This document shows positions 22,722 through 33,714 of a stretch of DNA of 64,000 nt, in pieces (position 1 is the first letter of the stretch; each line of letters opens with the position of its first letter). The notes under the pieces were generated by a model, which saw only the letters and a list, made by a program, of their open reading frames with translations, had not been told where the DNA came from and did not search any database. The DNA comes from Cristatella mucedo (lineage: Eukaryota > Bryozoa > Phylactolaemata > Cristatellidae): the NCBI GenBank assembly GCA_009760855.2, contig WPIO01000021.1, forward strand, positions 4,782,501 through 4,846,500, written 5' to 3'. Position numbers and translations under genes: made by a program.

Positions 22722-23100
22722 GATAGAGAGAGACAGAGAAGGAAGCAGAAACAGTGAGACTGGATAAGAGAGAGAGAGAGAGAGAGAGAAAGCGAGAGAG
22801 AGAGAGAGCGAGCGAGAGAGAGGGAGAAACAGACGGACAGTGACAGATAGAGAACGAGACAGAGATGAGGAAACGGAGAGACAGATAGAGACAGGGGCAT
22901 TGAGAAATATAGGTAACGGGGAGACAGATAGACAAAGAGACAAAGAGTGATAGAATACCGCAAAATGAGAATGATGCAGATATAGATACACAGACAGCTA
23001 AAGAGCACGGTGAGCAAGAGAAACACATAGAAGGACAGTGGGAGGGAGGGAGAGAAGAAAAGAGAAATGATGCACGGAAAGAGAGAAAGAGATTGTTCAA
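22190..23100. repeat. Purine-rich block with (GA)n core
   Basis: About 900 bp of AGAGA/GACAGA text with a pure GA core at about 22635-22718. All three - frames stay open as Ser/Leu-rich repeats, an effect of composition. Confidence 0.95.
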
Positions 23101-23509
23101 AGAAGTATCTGAATGAGTTGAGAAAGGCGGCTCGTGGGTGGCATGCCGCTTTGCTTTCTATTACCCCTGTGTCCAGAGAGCTGTCAAACCGCAAGTCGTT
23201 ATCACGATGCCTTGTGTAGGATCCTAGTGTGCACATTTGTGCAGGTTACCATAAGACTTGTCCTGCTTACCTGCTTTCAACAATCGATTGTCCAAGTTTG
23301 ATTAAGGAAGCTTGACAGTGACAGTGTGCCAGGATAGTTTCCTGATAGGTTTTTTGCATTTGCATTCATGCTATGGAGATGCACAATTAAGATTCCAGCA
23401 AGGTGCTCCTTGATAGAGGTGTCAGACCGAAGAATAGCCTCTGATTGCTGGTGTGTTGCTTAGCAGCAGCAGCAGCAGGGAGGGAGGGCCAGTGAGGCCG
23501 GCCAGTGAG

Positions 23510-24048
23510 TACCCAGCTGCCACGTCAGATCATCTGTCCCCATCGAGCAGCAGCAACGTATGGAACTCGTGGTTTTGTCACACGCACAATTTTAGATCCA
23601 TTCGTTCTCTTGCTTCAGAATGCCTATCCGAAATATCCCACTCGAGCAACGATGCATCGTTGTACCCACTCGTCTGAGTTCTCACTCAAGTTGTTTAGCT
23701 GTGCCTCTCAGCAAAATCGAATCCTATGGTGAACGTACACACGGTTCATTCACACGGTCTCAAACATTCACACGGTCTCAAAGCCTGGAACTCACTCCCA
23801 ACTGACGTCATGACATCGTCTGACTTGACAGTATTTAAGAAAGGAGCTAAAAGTTCACCTGTTCCTCACAGCATTTCTTTCGTCATTGTGAATTAATGTT
23901 TTCATACTTCATGTTTCATGCTTTCATGCGTTTCATGGGGGCTGCACTTACCAAGCGACATGCACCCTTTCCAGCATATGCGAACTGCCTACAAATAGAT
24001 TCAGTTCTTTGGGGTGGTATACAAGCGCTCTATTATTATCATTAATAT
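23510..24048 (+). mobile_element. LINE L-B, old 3' fragment
   Basis: Follows the L-B ORF end and 3' UTR: TTAGATCCATTCGTTCTC, GCCTGGAACTCACTCCCAAC, then ATGCGAACTGCCTACAAATA and a TATTATTATCATTAAT tail. Confidence 0.75.
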
Positions 24049-24150
24049 GTCAACTGCTTGCGTCAAGTAGTCACACCATCACTCTGGGTGTGGTCGCTCT
24101 ATCGAGGAGACCAGCCATTCATCAACAATCTTCCAAAAACAGCTCCCTAA

Positions 24151-24190
24151 TAGGATTTAGGTTTTAGGAATTAGGGTTTAGGGTTTGGGT
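24151..24190 (+). repeat. Degenerate telomere-like TTTAGG run
   Basis: Six imperfect TTTAGG/TTAGGG-type units in 40 bp, such as TTAGGGTTTAGGGTTTGGG. Confidence 0.6.
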
Positions 24191-24784
24191 ACTGCTACCA
24201 AAACCTACTTCAAATGGTGAGTGCAAAAAACACCTGCTAGGTCAGCCTGGTTTGCACAGTGCTTTCACTATGCTGTGAAACAAAAGAGGTGGGGGTACAC
24301 TGCCGTTGATTTGGGTACGTACAATTTTGGTTTCTGAGTTTCTACCTGTTGGGTCACTCATGTTTGCCATCTGTCGGTTCATGATTTATTTTCACAACTT
24401 TGTAAGATGTGTACCCAAGCACATTGTCCAGGGCTTGAAAAATGCAGAGCTACAGTATACCTAACGGTGCTTGCATACCACTCTGCAACCGTGTACATAT
24501 GCACAAAGCACATAAACAAGACGAACTTATGCATACTTCTTACATACTTTCGCCTTATTTACAATTAATACAGTTTTAATCGTGTGAGTGGTGTCCGGTA
24601 AAATAACTGTGCGCACGACACTGAGTAGTGTCTTCGCCTCGGGCCACAGCATCTGCAGCTACACTATTGAAACATTCGGGCCTGGAATGCCCTAGAGCTT
24701 GTCCAGGACAGAACTAACTGGACCACTTTCTAAAGTCACTGCAGAGATGATTCTGTCCATGCAGAAGGGAGAATAGGGCTGTTG

Positions 24785-24960
24785 CTTTCACGACCTCGGT
24801 CCCGAGGTCGTGGGTTCGATTCCTGCAGTGGGCGATTCTTTATCGCCACTGCAAGCGGTGGTGATAGCCGTAAAGGCTCTTCTGTCGCTATACAGAAGAG
24901 GCTGTTTAATCAGCTAGGATTTATTTATTTATCTCAATAGGGGAGCGAAGGCTGGTAGAG
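24785..24960 (+). mobile_element. SINE-2 copy (tRNA-derived), 5'-truncated
   Basis: It carries CACGACCTCGG TC CCGAGGTCGTG (palindrome), then the B box GGTTCGATTCC, the body GGGCGATTCTTTATCGCC and GCAAGCGGTGGTGATAGCC, and the tail hairpin CTCTTCTGT CGCTAT ACAGAAGAG. A TTTATTTATTTATC tail follows. Confidence 0.8.
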
Positions 24961-26024
24961 GAAGATAATGTTGGACAGACCAAGAAACCTGTGGTATGAA
25001 AGACTGGGTGCTAAGCACTGCTGTTGCTGCTGCTGTTGCTACTGCTGGTACTGTGCTGTGAGTTGAGATGGACCAGCTGCAAATTTAATAACCGAAGTAC
25101 AAAGCTCGTGACCTGTTTGATGGTATAGCATGCACGACCACCCTCCTTTGAAGCTGCTCGGTGCATAAATGCCAATGCTGCTCATGATTAGGCAACTAAA
25201 CAGAGTGGAGGCAGCCCATAATAATCGCTTGTAAATAATGCCTGCCAGAGAGTTGCACCGTGGTTAAAAAGCTACCCGTGCTGGCAGCCAGGCAGTGGCC
25301 TGCGATCCACCTAACTTCCTTCCTTTGAGTCTTTACTGACCGTGTCTTTGAAGCGATTTATCAGACGGCTATTCACCACTTCCGGTTGACCTTGAAAGCC
25401 TCTGCACTCTGTCTGGTCACTTAGCAAGTGATAAAGGGGCTACGTTTATTTCCCTAGTGCCCTTGTGCACGAGGTTTGCAGGTGCAGCGATTTTGGAACT
25501 CGCTCGGCAGAGGCTTCGTGATTAAAGGTGTGAGCCGGCCAGCTTGCAGAATGTGGTCAGGCGTTGCCAATCACCATTCATGATGCCGCATGAAACCCTG
25601 GGGCAAGCAATCTGCTGGCTGCAATTTCGGGTGAGCCATCCGAAGCTGGCCAAGCGGTGGCCAGTGCGACTGGAAGGAGAAATCTGCTGCCGGGCTGAAT
25701 TTCATTCTTCGGCAGCTGCAGATGTGTGCGCAGATCTGCAGCTGGAAAGAAGCAGCCAAGCAATGAAGCACTTGCAGCAGGCTGCAGCCGAGCAGCAGGC
25801 CTACGGTCGATGTATAGTAGAGTGGGCACTGTGAAGCATGCTGAGCGAGACTTGGTCAGACTCACAGAGTGAGCAGAGGCTGCAAGATGCCAGAGCTCGG
25901 TTTACCAGACAGCTTGGCTGCAGCTCGGTCGCTTTGCACAGCTGCCTCAGAATCTCATATTGTATGAGGTGGCAGTCGTGGCAGCGCATGCCTGGCTGCA
26001 CATGCCTGAGCTCAAGCAACCGTG

Positions 26025-26252
26025 CTGCCTGCTGCCTGCTGCTGCTGCCTGCTGCTGCTGCCTGTTGCTGCTGCCTGCTGCTGCTGCCTGCTGCTGCTGC
26101 TGCTTGCTGCTGCTGCCTGCTGCTGCTGCCTGTTGCTGCTGCCTGTTGCTGCTGCCTGCTGCTGCTGCCTGCTGCTGCTGCCTGCTGCTGCTGCCTGCTG
26201 CTGCTGCCTACCGCTGCTGCCTGCTGCTGTTGCCTGCTGCTGTTGCCGCTGT
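26025..26252. repeat. 13-nt CTG-rich minisatellite
   Basis: The unit is GCCTGCTGCTGCT, repeated about 16-17 times with C/T variants and an occasional extra CTG. The period is not a multiple of 3 and contains no stop, so all + frames read the same 13-residue cycle (Leu, Pro, Ala, Cys runs). The - strand reads Ala, Gly, Ser, Arg, Gln. Confidence 0.95.
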
Positions 26253-26439
26253 GAGCCAGTGCGGCCACGGCATCAAGTGGCATCGAGCTAACTGCCGCCC
26301 GGCTAGCTACCAGGGCTTCGAGAGCCCCCCTCAGCTTCCGATTTGTCACGGAGGCTCTCTATAGGCTGACCGGCTTTGCAAACTCCGACTCAAATTTCTT
26401 GCCCTGTGACTCGCGGGAGCAGTTGTGAAGATTTGAGAA

Positions 26440-26785
26440 AGCTGATAGTTGTTGAATGTAGGCTGACACAAGTAGATTCTTTAGTTCCTATTCGACCGAA
26501 ACTTGGACTCACTGCCGATTGACATCGCGCCGCTTCCTCCTAATGTGCCGAAATTCAGAAAGGAAGCTAACAACTCACCTGGTCCTCATATACCTTGCAA
26601 CGTCTGATTGAATTGGACTTTGTGTGCCTGTGTGCTATGGAATCGTGCGTGGTGTGAGTAATCGATTACTTCTTTTTCAGCGTATGCAAAGTGCCTAGAA
26701 AGCTGTTTGGTTCCCTTATGGTACTAGAGAATAGCTGTATTAGTATCACCACTATTACTATTATTAACATTATTATGTTACCGAC
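26440..26785 (+). mobile_element. LINE L-B, old 3' fragment
   Basis: Degraded match to the end of the L-B ORF (TTGGACTCACTGCCGATTGA), then TATGCAAAGTGCCTAGAAAG and a TATTACTATTATTAACATT tail. Confidence 0.65.
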
Positions 26786-27084
26786 CAGGGTGGGCTCGAC
26801 TTATTTGTCACACTGTGGAAAGACTCGACCACAAGCAGATTCTAGCTGTTGCAGCTGGTGGCCAGAGCAGTGGTCAAGGTGACACATTAGCTGCATCGTC
26901 CATCGCCCGATGGGTCTTCCTTGATGTAACGCGAACATTTTGCTTTGCGTGCGCAATATCCTGCTTACCAATCCCAGAGGAAGCACGGCCGATCTGCCGT
27001 GATCCGATAGGCTAGCCAGGCTGCATTTGCCGCCTGCCCAGCTTCTTTGATAAAGTTCAGCGGCCATTGTTACCTACGTTTTAG

Positions 27085-27159
27085 GCAAAAGCAAAAGGAA
27101 ACCACTCAGAGGATACAGACGGACAGAGAGGAAGCGGTGGCGCTTGAAAGGAAGCTCGC
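27085..27159 (+). CDS. Coiled-coil protein gene, exon 5 (residues 178-202)
   Basis: This is a 75-bp exon with acceptor TACGTTTTAG and donor GTGAGT; it enters and leaves in phase 2. It reads QKQKETTQRIQTDREEAV and ends ALERKL, charged and helical. Because it enters and leaves in the same phase, skipping it would keep the frame, so it could be a cassette exon; that is only an inference from length and phase. Confidence 0.75.
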
Positions 27160-27787
27160 GTGAGTAGCTGCTCCACTCCCAGACTGTAGCCCCCAGCACT
27201 GACGAGCATGCAGTCTGCTTGGCCACTGGAAGGCTGGGCCGGCATTCGAGTGCTGCATCGGCTTTGTCGGACAGCTTTAAAGGCTCACACCGCCACCACA
27301 CCGCAGCCACAGCCGCCGCATCGATGGCCACAACAGCACAGCAGTACAGCCGATCTGGGTAGGGGAGTGCCCCCCCCCCTAGGCTTCTAGGACGTTTCCA
27401 GCTGCACAGGAAGCGGGCGAAGCTGGGCGTAGGCCATCGAAATAACGACGTCGGCTGGTGACACAATCAGGCACAGCAACGATGCGACCCTGCCACGCTG
27501 TCACCAACTCCCTTACGGCGGACTTTTGCCAGACAGCGCTGCCCCCCCCCCCCGGGCTGCCTGCTGGCTGCCTTCCACATTGACTGGGTGGTAGTCGGAT
27601 CGGTCACGTGCCGAAAGGGCTGCTGTACATTGGGGTGCTAAAGAATCAGATGCCCCTCTAGTCGGCAAGCAGCCGGTAGTGGCATGCATGCAGCCTGGCT
27701 TGACGCTTCAAGCAAGCCTGGCAGCGACTCAGTGTTGGCATCGAGGCCTCCAGGGAGACCACATAAATTCAACGTTAGACTTGTATC

Positions 27788-27870
27788 GCTAGCTGCAAGT
27801 GGTGGTGAGAGCCGTAAAGGCTCTGCTGCCGCGATTCAAATGAAGCTGTTAAATCAGCAGCTAAGCTTTT
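27788..27870 (+). mobile_element. SINE-2 3' fragment
   Basis: GCAAGTGGTGGTGAGAGCC, GTAAAGGCTCTGCTG and GCTGTTAAATCAGC match the SINE-2 tail; the tRNA-like head is absent. Confidence 0.7.
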
Positions 27871-27924
27871 TTTATAGCACGCAGCTTCCATGTCATCTTG
27901 CCTGCACAGTAAGGCGCTAGGTGC

Positions 27925-28090
27925 CGCTCTGGTTTGGCCAAGTGGCTAAGGTGCTTGCCCTGACCATGGTCAAGTGAATGTATTCGATGACCAAGGTTGT
28001 GGGGTTGAGCCCCGTGGCACATGTGAAGCGCCTGAATAGAGACTAAGTTCTCTTACTGCACTGTGCAAATGAATTATATCATATTTATTT
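27925..28090 (+). mobile_element. SINE-1 copy (tRNA-derived)
   Basis: Head TGGTTTGGCCAAGTGGCTAA with B box GGGTTGAGCCCC; tail GTGAAGCGCCTGAATAGAGA then CTAAGTTCTCTTACTGC and an AT-rich end. Confidence 0.8.
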
Positions 28091-28154
28091 ACTTAGAGTT
28101 AGTGCTTAACTCTGAAGCTAGGCTTGTCTGTCTTGACCATTGCTGGAGCCAAAA

Positions 28155-28300
28155 TAGTAATAATAACGTGTTATGTGAATGGCACAGTAAGAGAACTTGA
28201 TCCCCATCCTGGTGCTTTACAAAAAATGCCGGAGGGCTCAAGCCTGCGACCTTGGTCGTTAAAGTCGAGCACCTTACTGCATGCGACCAGGACATCTCAA
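28155..28300 (-). mobile_element. SINE-1 copy, degraded, antisense
   Basis: Read in reverse, the pieces GTAAGGTGCTCGACTTTAAC, GACCAAGGTCGCAGG, CTTGAGCCCTCCGG and GATCAAGTTCTCTTACTG follow the SINE-1 order. Confidence 0.6.
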
Positions 28301-28977
28301 CTGTCACATTCCTCTACATCTCAGCGACCTATTAAGCATCGACTTCAAGACTTCGTCTGTCACAATTAGGTTCCTTGATTTTTTTTCCGAAAACAGTTGA
28401 TCGCCGCTTAAAGGCTGCATTTCTTCGGTGTAGATTCAGGATCTCTTTGTAAGGAATTTGAGCATGGTTTTTCCAAGAGTGGCTACCACATTTTGCAGTC
28501 GGCTGAAGGCCGAGGCCCGTCGGACAAAGTTGCTTTGTGGCCACGCAACCTCATGTTCGATATCTAAAAGGCTGGGAGGCTTGGGATGCTCGAGCAGCTC
28601 TGGAGAACGTGAGCAGCTCTGGAGAACGTGCAGCGCTGGAGCGGCAGCAGCTTCGCAGAAATATCGCTAATTTCAACATCCCGGCAATCAGGATTAGTGA
28701 GCCAATATGTGTACTCGGCGGTCTGTTCACGCTAACCTCGAGGTTACGATCTTCGACGCCTTTTGCAAAGAGCATCCAGTCCGGCTGGCAGCTAGCGGCT
28801 GCCGAGTGCTGGGCTGCTGGCTGATGCATCGGGGGGGGGGGGTAGACTAACTTAGCGACCTGAGAGGGGGGGGTAATGGGAAGGTGCTCTTCGAGAAGTT
28901 TTCCGCCCGTGTCGTTCAGGGTGGGTACAGAATGCTAGCTCAGCATAACCAAGTGTCCTGGCTAATTTTTATTTTAG

Positions 28978-29078
28978 CAAAAGTGACACTAACGTAAAGA
29001 CCTCAATAACCAAGCAGCGGAAACTAAGTGCCGACCTGTCATTGACGAGGGCTCACCTGGAGCTGAAGAACAGAGAAG
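28978..29078 (+). CDS. Coiled-coil protein gene, exon 6 (residues 203-236)
   Basis: The acceptor is a T-rich ATTTTAG and the donor GTAAGG; it enters in phase 2 and leaves in phase 1. The split codon with exon 5 is Ala. It encodes KSDTNVKTSITKQRK, then LSADLSLTRAHLELKNRE, a helix with Leu every 3-4 residues in the second half. A perfect 13-bp hairpin begins 44 bp after the exon end. Confidence 0.8.
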
Positions 29079-29121
29079 GTAAGGGCAAAGGGTAAAGGGC
29101 GGCCAACCCAGTCTGGATAGA

Positions 29122-29154
29122 AGTCACAGTGGAGCAGCAGACTCCACTGTGACT
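29122..29154. repeat. Perfect 13-bp inverted repeat 44 bp after the exon 6 donor
   Basis: AGTCACAGTGGAG, a 7-nt loop, then CTCCACTGTGACT. Confidence 0.9.
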
Positions 29155-30895
29155 AAGGTGCAACGCCTTCTGCTTCTTTAGTGTACGTTCTTTGGATTGT
29201 TGTGTTTACCGAGCTCAGCCGATGCAGCACTCAACCGTAAACCCAGAGGCTGCAATCTTCGGTCGTTCCTTGCAAAACCGCAGAATTCTCTGCCCTCAGT
29301 CTTGCAGCAGCAGCAGCCGGCCGTCGGAGTTCAGTATTTCAAAGTTACAGCTTAGCCCACAACCATCACCAACTTTAGTTTCACACACATTCAGTCTCGC
29401 GTGTGCCTTACAACACAGCAGTGAACTTCGGCTCGGTGATACGCTCCAATAGCCTGGACACTGGTACCTGGAGGAGCCGACAGCTGCTAGCAGGCCGGCT
29501 CAGACTCTCCTATCCCGGCTCAGTCACCGTCGATAGTCTAATCGTCTGATTTGCAATTAAAGTCGTCTGAGTGTGCGCGTGCATTCAGACCGTAAGCTGG
29601 ATATGGCTCGAGCACGTGGGTGATCATTTGAAGCCATTTTTTCTATTAACCGGTTCGCTCTGGCCAATAAAGGATTCGTCGCTCGGTTGGAGAGCGCGCT
29701 GGCCCCGAAAAACAAGAGCATCGTTCCCTGCTCGAGGGCGAGAGTTTCCTTCTCTCGGTTCCACGGCAGAAAGCAGTTGGTCGTTTTGCATTTCAAATTT
29801 CAGTTTGGGTCCGAAGACGTTGCCTCGCAGTGAAATACATTGACCTGCTCCTGCTTCTGTGCCGAACTGCCCATTCGGCTAAAGCAGTTAGCGTTCCTTA
29901 CTGATGTGATCGCCTTCCTACTATTGACGTCGGGTCATTTCCAGCATCGAGATTTGTTGTTTCATCCAAGTCTGCTGGGCAGTAGTCAGCATCCACACTT
30001 TGCTGTGACCAGATTGCCTCAACCGTGACATCAACATTCGTGGCCACTGCGACCAAGGCCTGAGAGAGGCGGATGCGGTGCACTCGCCTTTTCTTGCAGC
30101 TCAGGGTCCCCGTCCCGGCTTTGCCACTGCCCTGGTACCGTTCCACTCTCGGTTTGGTCTGCCGATGGCCAGGCCACTCTCCGGGTTCTGTTTGCCAGCC
30201 ATTTAGTCAGCTAGATAAAAGTAAAGAGCAGCATCGGCAGCCTTTTCAGCAGCAGCAGCAGCAGCATCGCAAGTAGAGCAGATCAAGCTCCGGCCAATGA
30301 AGGATTGCCTGCTGCTGCAGGCCTGAAGCTCGCAAGTTTAGTCAAGAAGTGTGAGATGAGCACCTGGCCACTGGGCTTAGTACTCTTTACTTTCAACGAC
30401 GACTGTCTGTCACCTTTTTAATGACTAAACCGAGCAGACAGTCCACAGATGAAGGCATTCAAATATGAACCAGCTAGCAAATCACAGTGTTAGCAAATCT
30501 ACGTTGATGCAATTGAGATCTTTCATATGTACTGGCCCTCTTAGGTCTGAGAGTTCGGACCTGGGTGGAATGAAAACCCACAGTTAGTATCTACTATCAT
30601 CACCACAGTCTGCAGCTGGACGCTGTAACTTGCATGCTATCTTTTCGGGGAGTCTACTTGTGTCTTCATATCGAACAACTAGGTCTGTGTTGAAACATGG
30701 CTACAGCAGGGCTACAGCTATAGCACATCATACGTCGGCCTCCCTCCCCCTGTGTAGGTTGTGACTGGAGAAAATGCTGCCCCCACCTGTCATGCTTCTC
30801 GTACGTACATGCACCGCGATCGTGAGTGTCGGTTTGCACTTGACTTCAAAGTTAACCTTACTGTGCCTTTCTCAGATTAGCATGAATGGGAGTGA

Positions 30896-30898
<3 letters not shown>

Positions 30899-30994
<96 letters not shown>

Positions 30995-31052
30995 CACGCA
31001 CGCACACAAGTGTGCTCACACATACACACACAGACACACACACACACACTCC
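30899..31052. repeat. (CA)n microsatellite
   Basis: About 88 bp of pure CA followed by imperfect CA with CG and AGTG interruptions. Confidence 0.95.
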
Positions 31053-31484
31053 TGCAGCCTGGACAGCAATACTTTAATCTCACAGGATGCTCCTCATCTC
31101 ATATGAGATCGTACCTTCCTGTCACCTGATTTTGTAACTCACACTTGACAGGTGACCAAGAATCGGCCAGGAGGGCAAGCCATTTCCAAATTATAAGTCG
31201 CTGTGCCACTTATGCAGTGATGCAGTTAGTACATTTCTTTCTTGCATAAGAGAGGCTGCGAGAAAGTAGAAGAATATGCCATTCATACCTTGTTCCAAGT
31301 TCCCTACACAAGGGAAAGTTATCTTTAAAGTCATCAAGAGGGATGGCAGTATTGGTGACCATCGCCATGGTAATGTTTTGCATATTTCATGTCACTCAAG
31401 TTGACCTTTAATATGTAATAGTGCCTAGAACCTTGAAGAGTATGTATTCCATGCAATAATTAAAACTTGAAGAGATACTGATTG

Positions 31485-31580
31485 AACGGCCTCTTTTGTA
31501 TAGCGACAGAAGAGCCTTTACCGAGGTCGTGGGTTCCGAGGAGAAGCAACGCCTTACCTAGTGTGCCATCATGGCTCACC
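31485..31580 (-). mobile_element. SINE-2 copy with internal rearrangement, antisense
   Basis: On the - strand: GGTGAGCCATGATGGCACAC, then GGTAAGGCGTTGCTTC, then the tail GGCTCTTCTGTCGCTATAC. The B-box piece lies in opposite orientation to both flanks, as if the segment flipped at the palindrome, and the central body is missing. Confidence 0.65.
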
Positions 31581-31994
31581 ACTGCTCGATTACTGAAATA
31601 GTGGAAGATTTTGCAAGCGATGGCTCACTGATCCAAGATAGTTCTCTCAGTCAAAAAAAAGAAGCTAGTAGCCAAGGCATTACTACTATAAGTTTAGAAC
31701 TGGTGCAAATATGTGCAACTGGATTCTCTGTATTTTTGTTACACACTGTGGCTTTCAGAATGGTAACGGGTAATGTTGTCATGGCTATATTTCGATAGCC
31801 CCTTTAGAGCTTTGTTTGGTGCTTTTTTTAAATATGGTTTCGTTTATTAATGGACTCGATACTCAGCTTAGGTTTACGTTTAATGTCCGTGTGATGCTTC
31901 TGCATGTTACATTTAATCCTAGACATGAGAGAAATACTACCTTGCTGTTCTGTATGGCACTTACCTGCAAAAGTATTGGTCTCAAAAACTGTAG

Positions 31995-32122
31995 AAATCC
32001 GCCAACTGCAAGACATACGCAATGAACTCACTAACAACAGCGTTGGGCAGCAGAAGCTACACGAGGCATCAATAAATGCTGACCTCGATCTTCAATCCAA
32101 GCGAATTGATGAGAAGTTGCAT
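31995..32122 (+). CDS. Coiled-coil protein gene, exon 7 (residues 237-279)
   Basis: The acceptor is AAAACTGTAG and the donor GTGAGT; entry is phase 1 and exit phase 0. The split codon with exon 6 is Glu, then IRQLQDIRNELTNNSVGQ and, near the end, ADLDLQSKRIDEKLH. Heptad-like Ile/Leu spacing continues. The open frame extends left of the acceptor into Cys-rich text with no coiled-coil character, which I treat as intron. Confidence 0.8.
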
Positions 32123-32478
32123 GTGAGTTGCCCATATTTTAGGCCTCTAGCAGCCTGCAGCAAAATCTGCAGTCTCTCAATTGCAGATTTTTAGATGATG
32201 ACTATGTGTGTCCTTTTTACCCTGCCTTTCCTGCCGTCCTGCCATGTGTAGGGCAAGTAAGAGTAACAACTTTTGTTTATGATATCTATTTTTGTTATGC
32301 TGATGGTTTCAGTTTCGAGATGCTTGCATAATGGACTAACCTATCAGACCTAACCTAGCTATTTATTATCCATCTTGCAGTAGTTGAGTTTTTTAAAAGT
32401 CTTCCGTTTCCTTGATAATTATCAACGACATGCAGGAGTTTTGGAAACTAGAATAGCCAGATTATATTCTAGCTTTGT

Positions 32479-33312
32479 AAATGTAATGTAATGTATCTCC
32501 ATCTGTAACTTTACGAAGCCACAATTACTATGTGGGTGCTACGTAGGAGAGTCTTGTGTTGCGAACTCACAGCCTAAGCGGCTTTCGGTACGCATTCGGT
32601 AGCCAACAGACTTCGTCTCACGCAACAAAGAGAAATTGGAAAGCATAGCAGAGCAGATAGTCAGGAAAGCAGTTGAGGTAGTGAGTAGCATGGAAGTGGC
32701 AGCTCAGCACAGCTGAAAAGGATTAGCCATAGTCGGCAGCAGGAGAGTAGTTGTCGTTGCATAGGAATTGTGGGAGCAAGTTCCACAGTCTAGGACCTGC
32801 AGAGGTAAAGCTTCTGTCGCCAACGGTCTTTAAGCAGCGGAGGAATGGAACAGCTAATTTATTGTCCACGCAGCAAAGAGGCTGAAACTGGTGTAGCAGT
32901 TCAGCTAGGTACGAAGGCAACAAGCTGTGGCAGGCCTTGTGGGTCAGTGTAAGAATTTGGCTCTGTATCTGTTGCTCAACCGGCATCCATCCTAGCTGTT
33001 TCAGCAAAGGAGACACGTGCTCAAACCACTAGGACTTGAAGACTAGCCTTGCAGCTATATTCATAGTGAGCTGCAGTGGCCTAGTTGCTTTCTTTGGTAG
33101 TCCAGCCAAAAGGGAATTACTATAATCAATCCAAGACAGAACTAAGGAGCTAGATAAATTTTTTGCAAGCCACTGTAGAAGACAGCTTCTAATCTTGGAT
33201 TGGGATGGGACGTGATGGCTAGCTGCAGAAGCAGTCTTCTGAATGAAGCTTTTAAAATTGAGGCAGCTGTCGAAAACGACACCTAAATTTCGAGCACGTG
33301 GTGACGGAATCA
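32479..33312 (-). mobile_element. LINE L-A, antisense, ORF 3' half and tail
   Basis: The + strand starts with the reversed tail (GTAATGTAATGTATCTCC). The - strand then encodes, from its 5' side, PRARNLGVVFDSCLNFKSF, WLAKNLSSSLVLSWIDYSN, LQLTMNIAARLVFKS, LAELLHQFQPLC and TVGDRSFTSAGPRLWNLL. This is the same order as the L-A copy at 1-1290. Its 5' side stops where the (TG)n/(GA)n tract begins. Confidence 0.85.
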
Positions 33313-33319
33313 CACATAC

Positions 33320-33330
33320 GTTTGTTTGCG

Positions 33331-33389
<59 letters not shown>

Positions 33390-33447
33390 GTGTGTGTGCG
33401 CGCATGTTCTATGTACGGTATATGTGCAGATATGCAGGGCTTGCATT

Positions 33448-33495
<48 letters not shown>
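33320..33495. repeat. (TG)n then (GA)n microsatellites
   Basis: About 70 bp of TG, a 45-bp spacer and about 44 bp of pure GA, lying at the 5' truncation point of the antisense L-A copy. Confidence 0.95.
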
Positions 33496-33497
<2 letters not shown>

Positions 33498-33714
33498 CGA
33501 GAGGAGCGAGTGAACAAGAACGACAGGGTAGAGAAAATAGAAAATAGAGAAAGACAGTAGGAAGAGGAGAGATTTGAGACAGCTGCCGTGGTTTTACATG
33601 TGATGCCAGTGGCAATGCCGAGTAGACAGGCGCCTGCAACCCGGTTTAGCAATTGAGTGCATGTCTATCCCCATACAGATAGAACGAGCTAACATGCGCC
33701 ATGTCACACAGGGT

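Larger units (their letters stand above)
27160..28977 (+). other. Intron 5 (1,818 bp)
   Basis: Contains a SINE-2 fragment, two SINE-1 copies and several poly-C or poly-G runs (27370, 27541, 28831). A 17-19 bp direct duplication around GCAGCTCTGGAGAACGTG lies at about 28597-28631. Confidence 0.7.
29079..31994 (+). other. Intron 6 (2,916 bp)
   Basis: Holds a 13-bp hairpin near the donor, a (CA)n tract and a rearranged SINE-2 copy. 29155-30890 and 31581-31994 show no recognisable element. Confidence 0.7.

Noticed and set aside
22134-23236. Three overlapping long - strand ORFs
   Set aside because: Direct result of the GA-rich block having no stops in its complement; composition is only Ser, Leu, Cys and Phe.
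24785-24850. Functional tRNA gene
   Set aside because: A and B boxes are present in related copies but no cloverleaf with acceptor pairing; the repeated copies and shared tails mark a SINE.
25801-26364. Gln/Ala/Ser-rich - ORF resembling a polyQ protein
   Set aside because: Comes from the 13-nt CTG-rich minisatellite; all frames give the same cycle and no exon phase fits.
28537-28824. Coiled-coil-like text RAALENVSSSGERAALERQQ as an extra exon of the gene
   Set aside because: Exons 5 and 6 already join in phase, and the text contains a direct DNA duplication (GCAGCTCTGGAGAACGTG) that explains the repeat.
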